Positions 10,691 to 21,194 of a DNA stretch of 64,000 nt are shown piece after piece; the stretch's first letter is position 1; each line of letters begins with the position of its first letter. A program made the translations under genes and the position numbers. This DNA comes from Siphonodentalium dalli. Taxonomy: Eukaryota > Mollusca > Scaphopoda > Gadilida > Siphonodentaliidae. Under the pieces are notes generated by a model. That model was not told where the DNA came from, did no database searches, and saw nothing but the letters and a program-made list of their open reading frames with translations. Location of the stretch: positions 45,092,989 through 45,156,988 of the forward strand of contig CP136064.1 in NCBI GenBank assembly GCA_032622095.1, written 5' to 3'.

Positions 10691-11300
10691 ATTTTCATAT
10701 ACTGGTACTGTATAAAAGGCCATATGGTGACCAGTTACATTGCAAAACAGTGCTAGAGATCAGTTTGTGGTCCCGTTTATTGATTAATTTATAGAGTTAC
10801 TGCCCTTGGACCAGTCAGCAATGTCCACAAGAGTTTGCTTCTTGTTGTTTAGAGTTATCCATCTTCTATTATGTATTCTAGAAAGAGTTATCTTAAAAAT
10901 ATATTCATAGTTCAAACACCATTTGTTGAAAAAATGTTGAAAACCAAATGTGATATATATTTACTAGATCTATAAATACTGAAGAATGTTGTTTTGTTTT
11001 TGAAAAATTAACAAAATGTTTTTGATGTTCCTCTAAAACAAATACTTGAATAGAAAATATTTCAAATTTGAAATGTTAACAAAACTAATTTTTTTGTCCC
11101 TGTAAAACATTGAAACTATGGGAAATAAATGTATATAAATACCAATATAAAACAAAACAGCATCTTTCATGTGGCACACCTCATTCCAAACATGCTATTT
11201 TATACACTAGAGTCAAAATAAAGAGTAAAATTTGTTTTGTAAAATTAGCCTGGATGTTGGAACCCTGAATATATTTTTATAGAGTGCTTTTTATCATGTA
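10691..11300. other. AT-rich stretch, nothing recognised
   Basis: No gene, splice-site pair or known repeat could be supported here. Confidence 0.5.
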
Positions 11301-11306
11301 TCCATA

Positions 11307-11895
11307 GGAGCTAGAGCCTTTAACATTGACTAGGCCCAGCCCAATATAACTATACATGGGAGCTACAGCCTTTAACTTTGACTAGGCCCAGCCCAATATA
11401 ACTATTCATAGGAGCTACAGCCTTTAACTTTGACTAGGCCCAGCCAAATATAACTATACATAGGAGCTACAGCCTTTAACTTTGACTAGGCCCAGCCCAA
11501 TATAACTATACATAGGAGCTACAGCCTTTAACTTTGACTAGGCCCAGCCCAATATAACTATACATAGGAGCTACAGCCTTTAACTTTGACTTGGCCCAGC
11601 CCAATATAACTATACATAGGAGCTACAGCCTTTAACTTTGACTAGGCCCAGCCCAATATAACTATACATAGGAGCTACAGCCTTTAACTTTGACTAGGCC
11701 CAGCCCAATATAACTATACATAGGAGCTACAGCCTTTAACTTTGACTAGGCCCAGCCCAATATAACTATACATAGGAGCTACAGCCTTTAACTTTGACTA
11801 GGCCCAGCCCAATATAACTATACATAGGAGCTACAGCCTTTAACTTTGACTAGGCCCAGCCCAATATAACTATACATAGGAGCTACAGCCTTTAA
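11307..11895 (+). repeat. 52-bp tandem repeat, ~11 units
   Basis: Units of GGAGCTACAGCCTTTAACTT followed by TGACTAGGCCCAGCCCAATA are almost identical at 52-bp spacing. The array is split by the TTAA element 11896-13046; the remainder of the interrupted unit resumes at 13047-13079. Confidence 0.95.
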
Positions 11896-13046
11896 CCCTT
11901 TCTTGACGGGAACTGTGCTGGTGCGGCAGTAAAGATCCTGTGCCAGTGCATTCTCGCATATATAAGAGAATGCATTGGCTTACAAGGTCAAGGTAAATAT
12001 TGTTAGGCCAATGTATTCTCTTATACATGTATATGTGAGGCTCCCTATGGGCGACTCGCATATATAAGATAATGCATTGGCACAGTGTTTTCGCAAAATT
12101 TCAGGAAGCTCCAGTCAGTGTTCCCGCTGACGGTAGCCATTTTAGCCATTGGCAAAAATAAATTGTAAATGGCGAAAAAAAATTACCAAATGGCGAAAAA
12201 AATGGCTAAACTAATTTTCTCCCAAATGTGTCCAGACATGGTGGCGATTATGAACCCACCAGCTTAATCCTTGGTCTAATTACATCACAGGCAGCTAATA
12301 TCCATACAACAAAAGCGTGGGCACCTGGTGTATGTTACATGAACCCATGTGCCTGGAGCTATTAGTAATAGGTGTACATTGGTGTTGATTGTCAATGGCA
12401 GAGGCTTTGTGTTGCAAACAACTTGTGAGTGGGGATCAGGTAAACACTTTAAGTGACTGAGGTTTTTATTGCGAGTAAAATTTCCAAAATGAATTTTTTT
12501 CATTTGCAGTTTAATCCGTATTAATTAATTCCATCATTATACAAAACCCATTGATCTTTCCAAATAGCCACGATAAAAACATTATAATTGTGTAGTCACC
12601 GGGATATACTTACTGTTTTCCTGTGAATTGAACAAATATGCACTAGATAGGAATAGGTTATAGGTATAGATAAAACTAAGCACAAATTCGCGTTCAGATA
12701 TCGTATTGCCTATTTCCGCTATATGTTACATTGCCGCAAATTTGTTTTTGCGATGGTCAATAAAAACTTTCATTGTATATGGAATCGTTTTGCGGGATGT
12801 TATTGTTATTTACATGCTCTATTGTTGCTCATATTTCATTGTTAATGTTTTCTTTTGTCAATAAAATGTAATATAATATTATATATATGTCAACTGAATA
12901 TTTTCAACTTATCTCAAAATATGTTCCCAAACAAGTGGCTAATCTAAATTCAAAGTGGCTAAAAAAAATTGCCATTTGGCTAAACTAATGGCTAAAAGAA
13001 TTTCTGGACCAGCGGGAACCCTGGCTCCACTGAGTCATGGAAGGGT
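11896..13046. mobile_element. Class ii TTAA element carrying the shared hairpin module
   Basis: Inserted into a 52-bp repeat unit with a TTAA target-site duplication (11892-11895 and 13047-13050) and ends CCCTTTCTTGACGGG / GTCATGGAAGGG: piggyBac-like termini. Two diverged copies of the GCATTCTCTTATATATG hairpin (11940-12095) are internal. It is itself interrupted by a hAT-like element at 12116-13024. The sister copy at 28204-28455 is uninterrupted. Confidence 0.8.
12116..13024. mobile_element. Non-autonomous hAT-like element
   Basis: Terminal inverted repeats CAGTGTTCCCGCTG / CAGCGGGAACCCTG are flanked by 8-bp duplications GCTCCAGT (12108-12115) and GCTCCACT (13025-13032), one mismatch. Subterminal 'GCCATT..GGC' repeats are inverted at both ends. 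The 8-bp duplication and CAG start fit the hAT superfamily. There is no transposase in its 909 bp. Confidence 0.8.
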
Positions 13047-13099
13047 TAACTCTGATTAGCCTCAGCCCAATATAACTATCATATTTTTTCTATTTCCAG

Positions 13100-13144
13100 G
13101 CATGTACCAAAGAAGGTTATTTGATGAAAACAAGTACATTTCAG
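13100..13144 (+). CDS. DGKD/DGKH-like: Diacylglycerol kinase delta/eta-type PH domain, exon 1 of 2 seen
   Basis: A TATTTCCAG acceptor precedes a 45-bp phase 0-0 exon encoding ACTKEGYLMKTSTFQ, then a GT donor at 13145. Joined to 17575-17637 it gives KEGYLMKTSTFQ-RWKRRYFKLKG, which matches my recollection of the N-terminal PH domain of type II diacylglycerol kinases (delta/eta). Those enzymes phosphorylate diacylglycerol to phosphatidic acid, and the PH domain aids membrane or phosphoinositide binding. Beta strand 1 and the start of strand 2 are encoded here. Other PH proteins with RRYFKL motifs cannot be excluded. Confidence 0.65.
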
Positions 13145-13425
13145 GTTGGTATATTTTGTTTGAACAACCTTTTATTGTCTTGACAAGATGAAGCTAGGAC
13201 GAGTTATTGTTGTTTTGAGTTATCTTCTGCTGTATATGCACACAATACCACTTGATGCCACATCACCAGTTACCTGTCCAGTTCTCAGATGCATTTTTTA
13301 ACGCTGACGAAATTCAACTCAAAATGGAGCATATTTCAAAGTAATTCTATTATTTCTCCACGTTTAATTGTCAAGCAGACCAGATATGCAGTCATAGTGT
13401 TATACATGTAAATAGAAATGGAGCA

Positions 13426-13637
13426 TACAGTAATGCCCTAAATAATCGACTCCTTAACCACAGCAGAATTATGGGTAACTTTTCAGGATTTAGTCAGAAA
13501 TATGGCTTGTTGCCATTCATCGGAAAGCTCTGAGAGCTTTCCGATGAATGGCAACAAGCCATATTTCCAACTAATCCTGAAAAAGTATCGATAATTCTAC
13601 TGTGGTTAAGTAGTCGATTATTTAGGGCATTACTGTA
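13426..13637. mobile_element. Family 1 palindromic MITE, full length
   Basis: TACAGTAATGCCCTAAATAA to its complement; arms meet at GCTCTGAGAGC near 13530. Inside the composite inverted-repeat element. Confidence 0.9.
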
Positions 13638-13689
13638 GATGCCGTGTTATGAAGAATGGGTTGAACACTGGAAAAGTGTCATTAATTTT

Positions 13690-14650
13690 TATACGCCCTT
13701 TTGAAAAAAAGGCCGTATTATAGTATTGGTCTGTCCATCCGGGCGTCCGGGCGTCCGTCCGTTAACCTGTTGTCCGGATGATAACTTTAGTTAGAGTGAA
13801 CCAAAATTAGTAAAATTTGGTATGTGGGTTTATTAGCCGAAAAGTAAGTTCAAGTTCGAATTTGGGTTCCGCCCGCCAATTTTCACCGGAGTTATGCCCC
13901 TTATTTAACGTTTTTTGACTTAGAAAATCCTTGAAATTTGTTGTCCGGATGATAACTTTAGTATAGTTTATCGGAATGAATCCAAATTTGGTATATTACT
14001 TTCTCCCACCAAAACACAGGTCAAGTTCGAACTTGGGTTCTGTCCATTTTTGGCAGAGTTATGCCCCTTTTTCGACTCAGAAAATTCAGTTTTTCTTATG
14101 TTTTTTGGTTTCCGGATGATAACTCGATTTTGGAATGTTTATACGAAAAACCCGGTTTTTTTGTGGATTACATATATCGAAATACAGCTCAAGTCCGAAT
14201 TTCGTTTTAATCCGATAATTTTTGCGGGAGTTATGGCCCCTTTTTTGACATAATTTGACTTAGAAAATCCCTGAAATTTGTTGTCCGGATGATAACTTTA
14301 GTTAGAGTGAACCGATTTCAATCAAATTTGGTATGTGGGTTTATTAGGAGAAAAGACAGCTCAAGTTCGAATTTGGGTTCCGTCCGCCAATTTTCACCGG
14401 AGTTATGCCCCTTATTTTGACGTAATTTGACTTAGAAAATCCCTGAAATTTGTTGTCCGCATTATAACTTTACTAGAGCTTATCGGATTCAATGATAATT
14501 TGGTATATTACTTTCTCCCACCAAAACACATGTCAAGTTCAAATTTGAGTTCCGTCCGCCAATTTTTACCAGAGTTATGCCCCTTTTTTATCAGATTCCC
14601 CGACCCAAGAGAGGGCGTATATTGCACGCCCAGCGTAGCTCTTGTTGTTA
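13690..14650 (+). repeat. ~170-bp tandem/dispersed repeat 'TCCGGATGATAACTTTAG'
   Basis: Starts with a GTCCGGGCGTCCGTCCG microsatellite, then about five diverged units, each with TGTCCGGATGATAACTTTAG, CAAGTTCGAATTTGGGTTCC and GAGTTATGCCCC. It ends 'GAGGGCGTATATTGCACGCC', complementary to GGCCGTATTATAG at the start. A related block is at 24385-25050. I associate this repeat with bivalve genomes. Confidence 0.75.
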
Positions 14651-14659
14651 TTGGCGTCA

Positions 14660-15530
14660 CCGCAAGAGTTTTTGCTTTTTACATTGTTGTATGGTGTTAA
14701 TCTTGTCCTCATGTTTCAATACCCAACATATAAAATTGGTACATATATTTGAAGAAGAATTGAGCATTTATTTCAACTCCAGTATGGAATATTCACAACA
14801 ATAGTGATCTTGAGGCACAAATAAATAATCAATTCTACTTTTAGGCCAAAAAAAAAAAGTTTTGGTTTTCAGGCCCCGCCGCATTGAATAAAAAGGGCCG
14901 CATTAGGCCTTTTTATTGCAATGCCTGATGTTATGACAAAAAACACTTACGAAAAAATAAATTTGAAAAAAAAAAAATTGTTTTTGTTTTTGTTGATTTT
15001 ATCAACATGTCCATAGTAGATATGTGTTGAATATTAGTGTGCATTGAGCTCTAACATGTAATGTGTTAAAAAGTGACTTGCAGACTTACAACATGAAGTA
15101 GATGACTACAATTAAGAAAATGATTAGCTGATCCTCATGCTCTTCTACAATTAGTCATTGTGAACAACTTACACTAAATTGTAACTTTATACAATTGAAA
15201 GGCAAGGACTAAATTCAGGATCACATATTAGAATGGGGAGGTATCAGTTTTTAGACAACAATAACAGTAGTTAATGTCAGGGGCATTATATATTGTTAGG
15301 TAATCCCAGTCATACACTGGTAGTACAATGTCATTTTTATATAAGACTAACTGAGTTTATATGCATAACAGTTCCCTCTACCTTTCTGGTTATTACTAGA
15401 CAGAGGAAGGTATCTTTGTCCATGCTTACTATGTGCAGAAAAAATAAAAAATAAAACCCTCCCTCCCTCATTGATTTGAAAAAAAAATTGCCCGAGAACC
15501 AAAACCCTTTTTTTTGTTTGGCCTTATATC
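14660..15530. other. Non-coding stretch inside composite element
   Basis: AT-rich; includes the small inverted pair GGCCGCATTAGGCC near 14896. No gene supported. Confidence 0.45.
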
Positions 15531-15640
15531 CCCGAGAGCTTTCCGATGAATGGCAACAAGCCATATTTCCGACTAAATCCTGAAAAGTTACCCATAATTC
15601 TGCTGTGGTTAAAGAGTTGATTACTTCGAGCATTACTGTA
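15531..15640. mobile_element. Family 1 MITE, half element (right arm)
   Basis: Begins GAGAGCTTTCCGATGAATGG, exactly at the palindrome centre of full copies, and ends GAGCATTACTGTA. Confidence 0.8.
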
Positions 15641-15929
15641 GTTGATGCTGAATTGTGTACTGATGGTTAATACCCCCGAACAATAAAAGAAGTGGAAGTC
15701 CTTGCTCTGATGCCAATAAAACTAAAAGAAAATAGAGGTGTGGTTTTGTGCAACTCTTTTCTCATAACAACACGGCTCCTATGACTGAATATCTGGTCTG
15801 CTTGGTGACGTGGAGAAATAATAGAATTATTTTGAAATACGCTTCATTTTGTTTTGAAATTCGACAGTGTTAAAAAAATTCACACCGAGAACGGGAATTT
15901 TAACTACTGAGAACGTGATGTGGCACCAA

Positions 15930-16317
15930 ACCGCATTCAATTACAGATTGCGATTTGTCACATAATTAGCCCCTAAACCTGTCCTTATTTGTTTTAGTAA
16001 GACACACATGTATTATCGGCAATCACAACTTAGTGCAATGATATCGATCAATGTTATTATTATGTTAATTAGAACATATTTATGATATTCAATTTATGTT
16101 GGGTTATTTAGTGTTGACTGTAAACATGGGTGAAAAGGGTGGTTGACAAGTTTTGTCAACATGAAAAGACACATTTAAAATGGATCTATATTTTTTCTTG
16201 ACGGTGTCTTTACTTGTTCTTTGGTTGTGATAAGGAAATCAATATCACAAGTAATATTTTTTAACCCCTGATGTTTCGAGATCATTTTTCATTGCCAAAA
16301 TGTGGTTACGTGATAAA
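15930..16317. other. Non-coding stretch, nothing recognised
   Basis: AT-rich with no supported gene or family member. Confidence 0.5.
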
Positions 16318-16456
16318 AAGGATCTCATATTCATCACAATTCTATGCAAAATTTATTAACCTCGTCCACTAATTTCGATTTGAGCCTAGTTAAATTGAAT
16401 TAAGTACACACGGTTAATAAATTTTTTATAGAATTGCGACTCACTGCTGGAGATCC
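16318..16456. repeat. Small inverted repeat
   Basis: GGATCTCATATTCATCACAATTCTAT...TTATTAACC is mirrored by GGTTAATAAATT...ATAGAATTGCGA...GAGATCC. Probably another MITE; single copy here. Confidence 0.5.
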
Positions 16457-16906
16457 TCTATATGTGCATTAGCATTTCTCACAGTATTGTCACGACATAA
16501 ATTAGTTTTTGCCACGATTGATAAATTTAATACTTTCTTGCACCCACCCTGTCTTCAAAAAGAACAAACTTATTCCGATTCGAAGATTTACAAATTAGAG
16601 AGCTGATTCAGTATCGATCCCAAATCAGTTCACCGATGTCAACACCAAATTGAATCTTAGAAGCTACGCAAGGCCCTAAAATCTCCATGCTAATGAATAT
16701 CACATAAAATAAAATAATTTTACAATGTTCACTTCTCTTGTATTTGAAAACAGAGTAGGTTAAATTACATATCCACAAGAAGTTAACATACCCTTATGTT
16801 TCCTCAGACATCTTTGTTCTAAAAAAGAATGGACTTTCCAAGCTTCAAAATTAGCCAGACAGTCAAATTGCTGCAACTAAGATTATAACATTAGGGGATG
16901 CTAACT

Positions 16907-17012
16907 ACAGTAATGCCCTAAATAATTGACTCCTTAACCACAGCAGAATTATGGGTAACTTTTCAGGATTTAGTTGGAAATATGGCTTGTTGCCATTCAT
17001 CGGAAAGCTCTC
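16907..17012. mobile_element. Family 1 MITE, half element (left arm)
   Basis: Starts TACAGTAATGCCCTAAATAA and stops at CGGAAAGCTCTC, the palindrome centre. Confidence 0.8.
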
Positions 17013-17221
17013 TTATTTCTGGAGTTTCATATAATGAAACAGTTATCGCATTGTTTTGAAGGAGTGGTCAGCCCTTAGAAGTCAATACCAGTATTCATCT
17101 TGCCCTACAGCCCTTGTGAATACTTGTAATGACTTTCGTGGCTTGAAAATTCCTTGTGGCAAACTTGAAAAAATGCAATAATTATATATTATTTGCTTTA
17201 TCTATCCGTCCATCTACACTA

Positions 17222-17486
17222 ATCATTGGCTGTCTTGTTTAGTTTAGTTTCTCTATATCCCCAAATTGGCAGATGACTCATTGCATAATCAAGGTTCCAA
17301 ATGGGTGTACATCACAATATTCATCATTTGGGAACATCAGTCTGAGTCTACCGGTATGTCTCCCATAGCAGATGAGTCCGTGCAGAATGAGGTCCCAAGA
17401 GGGTGAGTTTGGTGATGCTAGCCAATTGTGCAGGTTAGAATAACTAAATTCACCCTCTGGGGACCTCATTCTGCTCAGGCTTGAGC
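17222..17486. repeat. Repeat unit with embedded family 2 core
   Basis: CTCTATATCCCCAAATTGGC onward is repeated at 21195-21462, including a TTGCATAATC..GGTT motif, ACATCACAATATTCA and a diverged family 2 hairpin (from 17385). Confidence 0.7.
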
Positions 17487-17574
17487 ACCAGCCACCAACA
17501 CTTTGATGTGATTCTTGTTGTTTATATGATATACTGGAACAGTCATGACAGTAACATAAACTTTTATTTTACAG

Positions 17575-17637
17575 CGATGGAAGAGACGGTACTTCAAATT
17601 GAAAGGGAGGAAGTTATACTATGCAAAGAATACTAAG
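17575..17637 (+). CDS. DGKD/DGKH-like: Diacylglycerol kinase delta/eta-type PH domain, exon 2 of 2 seen
   Basis: A TTTTACAG acceptor and GT donor (GTTTGT) bound a 63-bp phase 0-0 exon encoding RWKRRYFKLKGRKLYYAKNT plus K: PH-domain strands 2-3, with the basic residues that line the phosphoinositide pocket. It continues the 13100-13144 exon in frame across a 4.4-kb repeat-filled intron. In delta/eta kinases the next residues would finish the PH domain, then two C1 domains and the catalytic domain; I found none of these before the CAP gene starts at 34 kb. The gene may be truncated, misassembled or hidden by the gap at 21559. Confidence 0.7.
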
Positions 17638-17790
17638 GTTTGTCATCTAAAATACACCACTCATCCTAGCATCTAAGATGCGATTTACATGAAGTGACTG
17701 GATGGCAAGGAGTTTTTTCCTATTGGAATGAACAGTGGAGGGATAAAAGTTACACTGAAACCCATTAAAGTGTGACCCAGCACCATGAAT

Positions 17791-18321
17791 CTAGATCAAT
17801 GCCATGAATCTCTATGCTGGCTATCGCCCGTAGAGATCATATTCCACCAGTGCAAAACCTTGGAACTTTTTGAAGTTTTGACTGGGAACCTAATAAAGTC
17901 GAAAATATAATGCTGGGAATATATTTCTTCGTGATTATCTGTTCCTTAATAATGTACTTTGGTGTAGGTGAAGGTCCCAACTCCTAATTGCATGCTTTTC
18001 TGTGACTTTTGTGAGCCAATATCACAATAAACATTGAATTAATTAACCAGGATAAATGCCATAATTGTAAGCAACACTCTGCAACACTAAGAAAAATCGC
18101 CCACAAAGTCACTTAAATTGTGAAATTTCGAGTTGGAACTTTCACCTACAGTGAAGTACATTATTAAGGAACAGATTCTAACTAAGAAATATATTCCCCG
18201 CATTATTTTTTCAATTTGATAAGGTTCCCTGTCAAAACTTCAAAAAGTTCCCATGTTTTTTACTGGTGGAATATGATCTCTACGGGTGTTAGCCAGAGTA
18301 GAGATTCGTGGCATGATCTAG
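17791..18321. mobile_element. ~530-bp TIR element (CTAGATCA ends)
   Basis: The left end CTAGATCAATGCCATGAATC is mirrored at the right end by GATTCGTGGCATGATCTAG, and the arms match for about 240 bp (AACTTTTTGAAGTTTTGAC; TTCCTTAATAATGTACTT). The GT-AG-like signals within it are part of the inverted arms. No transposase. Confidence 0.8.
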
Positions 18322-18558
18322 TGTCCACAAAGTGGATTTTTATTGAAGTCACGTCCTCTGTATTCAAAACTTTCTTCCTCAAACTTCTGTTGCCCTTCTA
18401 ATTGGGATCATCACTGTTGAATATTTCTTTTATATAGACTTGAATTTCCTATCCCTGATGCACCATGTAGGGTTACAAATTGTTTGCCTATTTTCTTGAT
18501 CTGTTCGTACTTCATTAAAGCATCCCTGACACTTCGATTTACAGAATTTTAGTCTTAC

Positions 18559-18621
18559 CTGTGACTTTGACTTCGGCATTTTGGGCACAGTGTTTTTGCT
18601 ATTGTGGAAATTAGTCACCAC
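18559..18621 (-). CDS. Minus-strand gene of unknown function, exon 3 seen
   Basis: On the minus strand a CCTGTACAG acceptor is followed by 63 bp (phase 0-0) encoding VVTNFHNSKNTVPKMPKSKS plus Q, then a canonical GTAAGAC donor. Basic and polar, with no recognised domain. Its phase is compatible with the exon at 19290-19460. I do not recognise the gene. No further exon was found toward lower coordinates, where the PH-domain exon lies on the other strand. Confidence 0.4.
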
Positions 18622-19289
18622 CTGTACAGGCAGTGCATTTTACTTACTTGGGAGTTAATCAAAAGTCCTGCCTTTGCTAGCTGACGTCTATTGGGATTCC
18701 CAACTGATGAATTTCTGCATTAGTTTACTTTCTTTAAAATTGGGGTTCTCAAAGTCGTCCCCTGATTTGTTTTCTGACGGTTCTGTCAAATTGTGGGATA
18801 GCAGATTGGTTACATTGTGACTTTTATCCCGAAAGAATGTCAATGGAAAAATGGTAAAAACATTTTATTAGTTATCATGTTTCAATACACATGTTTTGTA
18901 GTTTGTACGTCTGTAAATTTTATTTATTTAAAGTCCATTTTAAAACTATGCAACATAAGCCTTGGAAGAGCTTTATCACAACTGGCAGATGAAACGTTAT
19001 GGCAATAATTAACAACACAATTAACATGCACCTGTCAGTAAGCCCATCCTCGAAGATAAACCCAGTCTGGGTTTTTCACCCTAAATAAAACATGGGGTGG
19101 TCCTCGTAGATAAGCCCACCCCCATTTTTGAGCATTTGTAAGGTGAATACGATCATGTCTTTCTATCCTGTAGAATAGGAGAAGATACACAAGCACATCT
19201 GTGCATCTATTATTTTTTCCAGTTGTTTTTCTTAAAAAATAAAGATGTATAATAGAATACATTTGTGTTAATATTGTTGTGAATTTTAC

Positions 19290-19460
19290 ACATCTTATTC
19301 TATTCTTAGTTGTTGGATCAATCAAAGAGGTATCAATAACATCAAAGGATGTGTCATTTATGTTCACACCTCTATCAGAGTAAATCCAATGGGATTTGGA
19401 GTAATCCGTTGGTGTTTTTGTAGGATCCTTTGATAATGCAGAAGAGTGATGTATGTTCAC
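19290..19460 (-). CDS. Minus-strand gene of unknown function, exon 2 seen
   Basis: Minus-strand open stretch after an ATGCAG acceptor encoding VNIHHSSALSKDPTKTPTDY, then SKSHWIYSDRGVNINDTSFD and VIDTSLIDPTTKN. A GTAAAA donor ends it at 57 codons in phase 0; an alternative GTGTGA donor at 19369 would give phase 1 and would not join the next exon. The pyrimidine tract is weak. Protein-like composition and phase agreement on both sides are the support. Confidence 0.35.
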
Positions 19461-19685
19461 CTGCATATCACTGTTTTGTTTTTATAAGAATTAGCTTGAT
19501 TTATAAGCATTAGTGTAACTAAATAAACTTGTGAACTCATCATACAACCCAAGTTTGTTTACAAATTAATCCCAAAATTTATCTTAATAATATAAATCAA
19601 ACACATTATTATCTTTTTTAATATTCATTAAAAAAATATGGGATTGGTATAAAATATGATGTCAGCACCTGAAGGCAAACTGAAT

Positions 19686-19723
19686 TTTTGCACGGGGGTG
19701 GGGGGGGGGGGGGGGGGGGGGGG
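19686..19723 (+). repeat. Poly-G tract
   Basis: G-rich homopolymer (GGGGGTGG then a long G run) ending in GTGTCC. Confidence 0.95.
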
Positions 19724-20035
19724 TGTCCTCATGAGTAAGCCCAGTACCCACTTTTTGAGCAAAAACGTGCACGAACCGCACCCCGGGCTTACTGACGGGT
19801 GTATACAGTAATAATAATTTTTTTTACATATCAGTTGAGTACCAGTACATAAAAAGAAGATTGTTGAACTTATTATCTCAACATTTCCTAAAGGAACTAC
19901 TTGTTAATGAGTCTTAACTCTTGATCTTGGCAGGTATATATTATACATCTATTCACAGTTTATTGAGGAGTGGACAACCTAGCAATCTCTTACCCAATCT
20001 TCTGTCCTTCATGTATTCAGTTATCATTGTCTTAA

Positions 20036-20278
20036 CCCTTTGAGTGCCAGGTCTTTGTGTCAACCCATATACCCTGTGCCAATGCATTCTCTTATATATG
20101 CGAGTCGACCATAGGTCGCCTTGCATATATAAGAGAATGCATTGGCCTAACAATTTTTCATCATTTGTTATTATTTTTTACAATTTTTTACAATTTTAAT
20201 AATTTTTTAATTTTTTTATGGCCGATTTTACAGACCGTTAATTAGGGCCGATGAGATCGGCCCCTGGCACTGAAAGGG
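20036..20278. mobile_element. Class i TTAA element carrying the shared hairpin module
   Basis: Flanked by TTAA on both sides (20032-20035, 20279-20282); ends CCCTTTGAGTGCCAGG and its inverse GGCACTGAAAGGG, typical of piggyBac-like non-autonomous elements. Contains one hairpin module at about 20083-20151. The sister copy at 41869-42267 is longer. Confidence 0.85.
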
Positions 20279-20489
20279 TTAAATGTCAGGACCTTTGCTT
20301 TTCTGTTGGTATTCATTAACAGCTGTCTAATCGTATGCTGTGATCCATAGAAATACACAGATTACACTAAGATGAGCCCGGAGTGCAAAGGCAAAGTGTG
20401 ATCAGTGCAATAGCTCTGGTTAAATGGCTTCACAGGGAAAATCAGCACGAAATGTCAACTGGCGACAAGGGGAGAAGCGATGTTAACCA

Positions 20490-20560
20490 AGCCTGATTAT
20501 ATCGTGTCTCATTTGCAGAATGAGGTCCCGAGAGGGTGAATTTAGTGACGCTATCCCGCA
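20490..20560. mobile_element. Family 2 MITE left half, interrupted
   Basis: AAGCCTGAT...GAATGAGGTCCCGAGAGGG...GACGCTATCCCGCA, cut at its loop by the family 1 element that begins at 20561. No right half follows. Confidence 0.75.
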
Positions 20561-20777
20561 TACAGTAATGCTCTAAATAATCGACTCCTTAGCCACAGCA
20601 GAATTATGGGTAACTTTTCAGGATTTAGTCGGAAATATGGCTTGTTGCCATTTATCGGAACGCTCTCACCAAGAGCTTTCCGATGAATGGCAACAAGCCA
20701 TATTTCCGCCTAAATCCTGAAAAGTTACCCATAATTCTGCTGTGGTTAAGAAGTTGATTATTTAGAGCATTACTGTA
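20561..20777. mobile_element. Family 1 palindromic MITE inserted in a family 2 loop
   Basis: Full-length palindrome TACAGTAATGCTCTAAATAA to GCATTACTGTA, arms meeting at GCTCTCACCAAGAGC. Begins exactly where family 2 homology stops. Confidence 0.85.
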
Positions 20778-20852
20778 GCTTGAACTTGTTATACATGTTG
20801 ACCGATAAACTGAGATCTCCAAATATGAATTATTATATCAATTGAAACAAAC

Positions 20853-20926
20853 CTCAAATTCTTCATCTTCATAATTGGACCCCAAAATTTCAGCAATATT
20901 TTCCCCACCAGCAGACCCAGGTAGAC
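20853..20926 (-). CDS. Minus-strand gene of unknown function, exon 1 seen
   Basis: Minus strand: TTTTATACAG acceptor, 74 bp (phase 1 in, phase 0 out) encoding LPGSAGGENIAEILGSNYED plus EEFE, then a GTTTGT donor. Gly-rich then acidic, with no domain I know. It joins 19290-19460 in frame. The three exons probably form part of one gene, transcribed opposite to the PH-domain exons. Confidence 0.45.
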
Positions 20927-21009
20927 CTGTATAAAAAGATAATATTGACAATTTCACGAATTCAGCAATAAAGTCCATCCAACCCACATGCAGGTAATAT
21001 GCATGAATT

Positions 21010-21130
21010 AAGTCTGAGTTTAGTGTGCCTGTCATTTGCAGAATGAGGTCCCCAGAGGGTGAATTTAGTGACACTATCCCGCATAGCAGGCTAGCATCAC
21101 TAAATTCACCCTCTGGAGACCTCATTCTGC
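21010..21130. mobile_element. Family 2 palindromic MITE
   Basis: GTCATTTGCAGAATGAGGTC arm and inverse GACCTCATTCTGC; ends are shortened. Confidence 0.8.
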
Positions 21131-21194
21131 TTAGTCCTCATCATCTCTGGAAAGTTTCTTTATTATCAAATTTAGAAACTTAGATTCTATTTCT

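Larger units (their letters stand above)
13255..15927. mobile_element. ~2.7-kb composite inverted-repeat element
   Basis: Left arm (about 13255-13405, with ATTATTTCTCCACGT and CAGACCAGATATGCAGTCATAG) is the inverse of the right arm (about 15783-15927, with CTGAATATCTGGTCTGC and ACGTGGAGAAATAAT). Between them are a family 1 MITE, the GGATGATAAC repeat block and a half family 1 element. No transposase was recognised. Confidence 0.6.
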
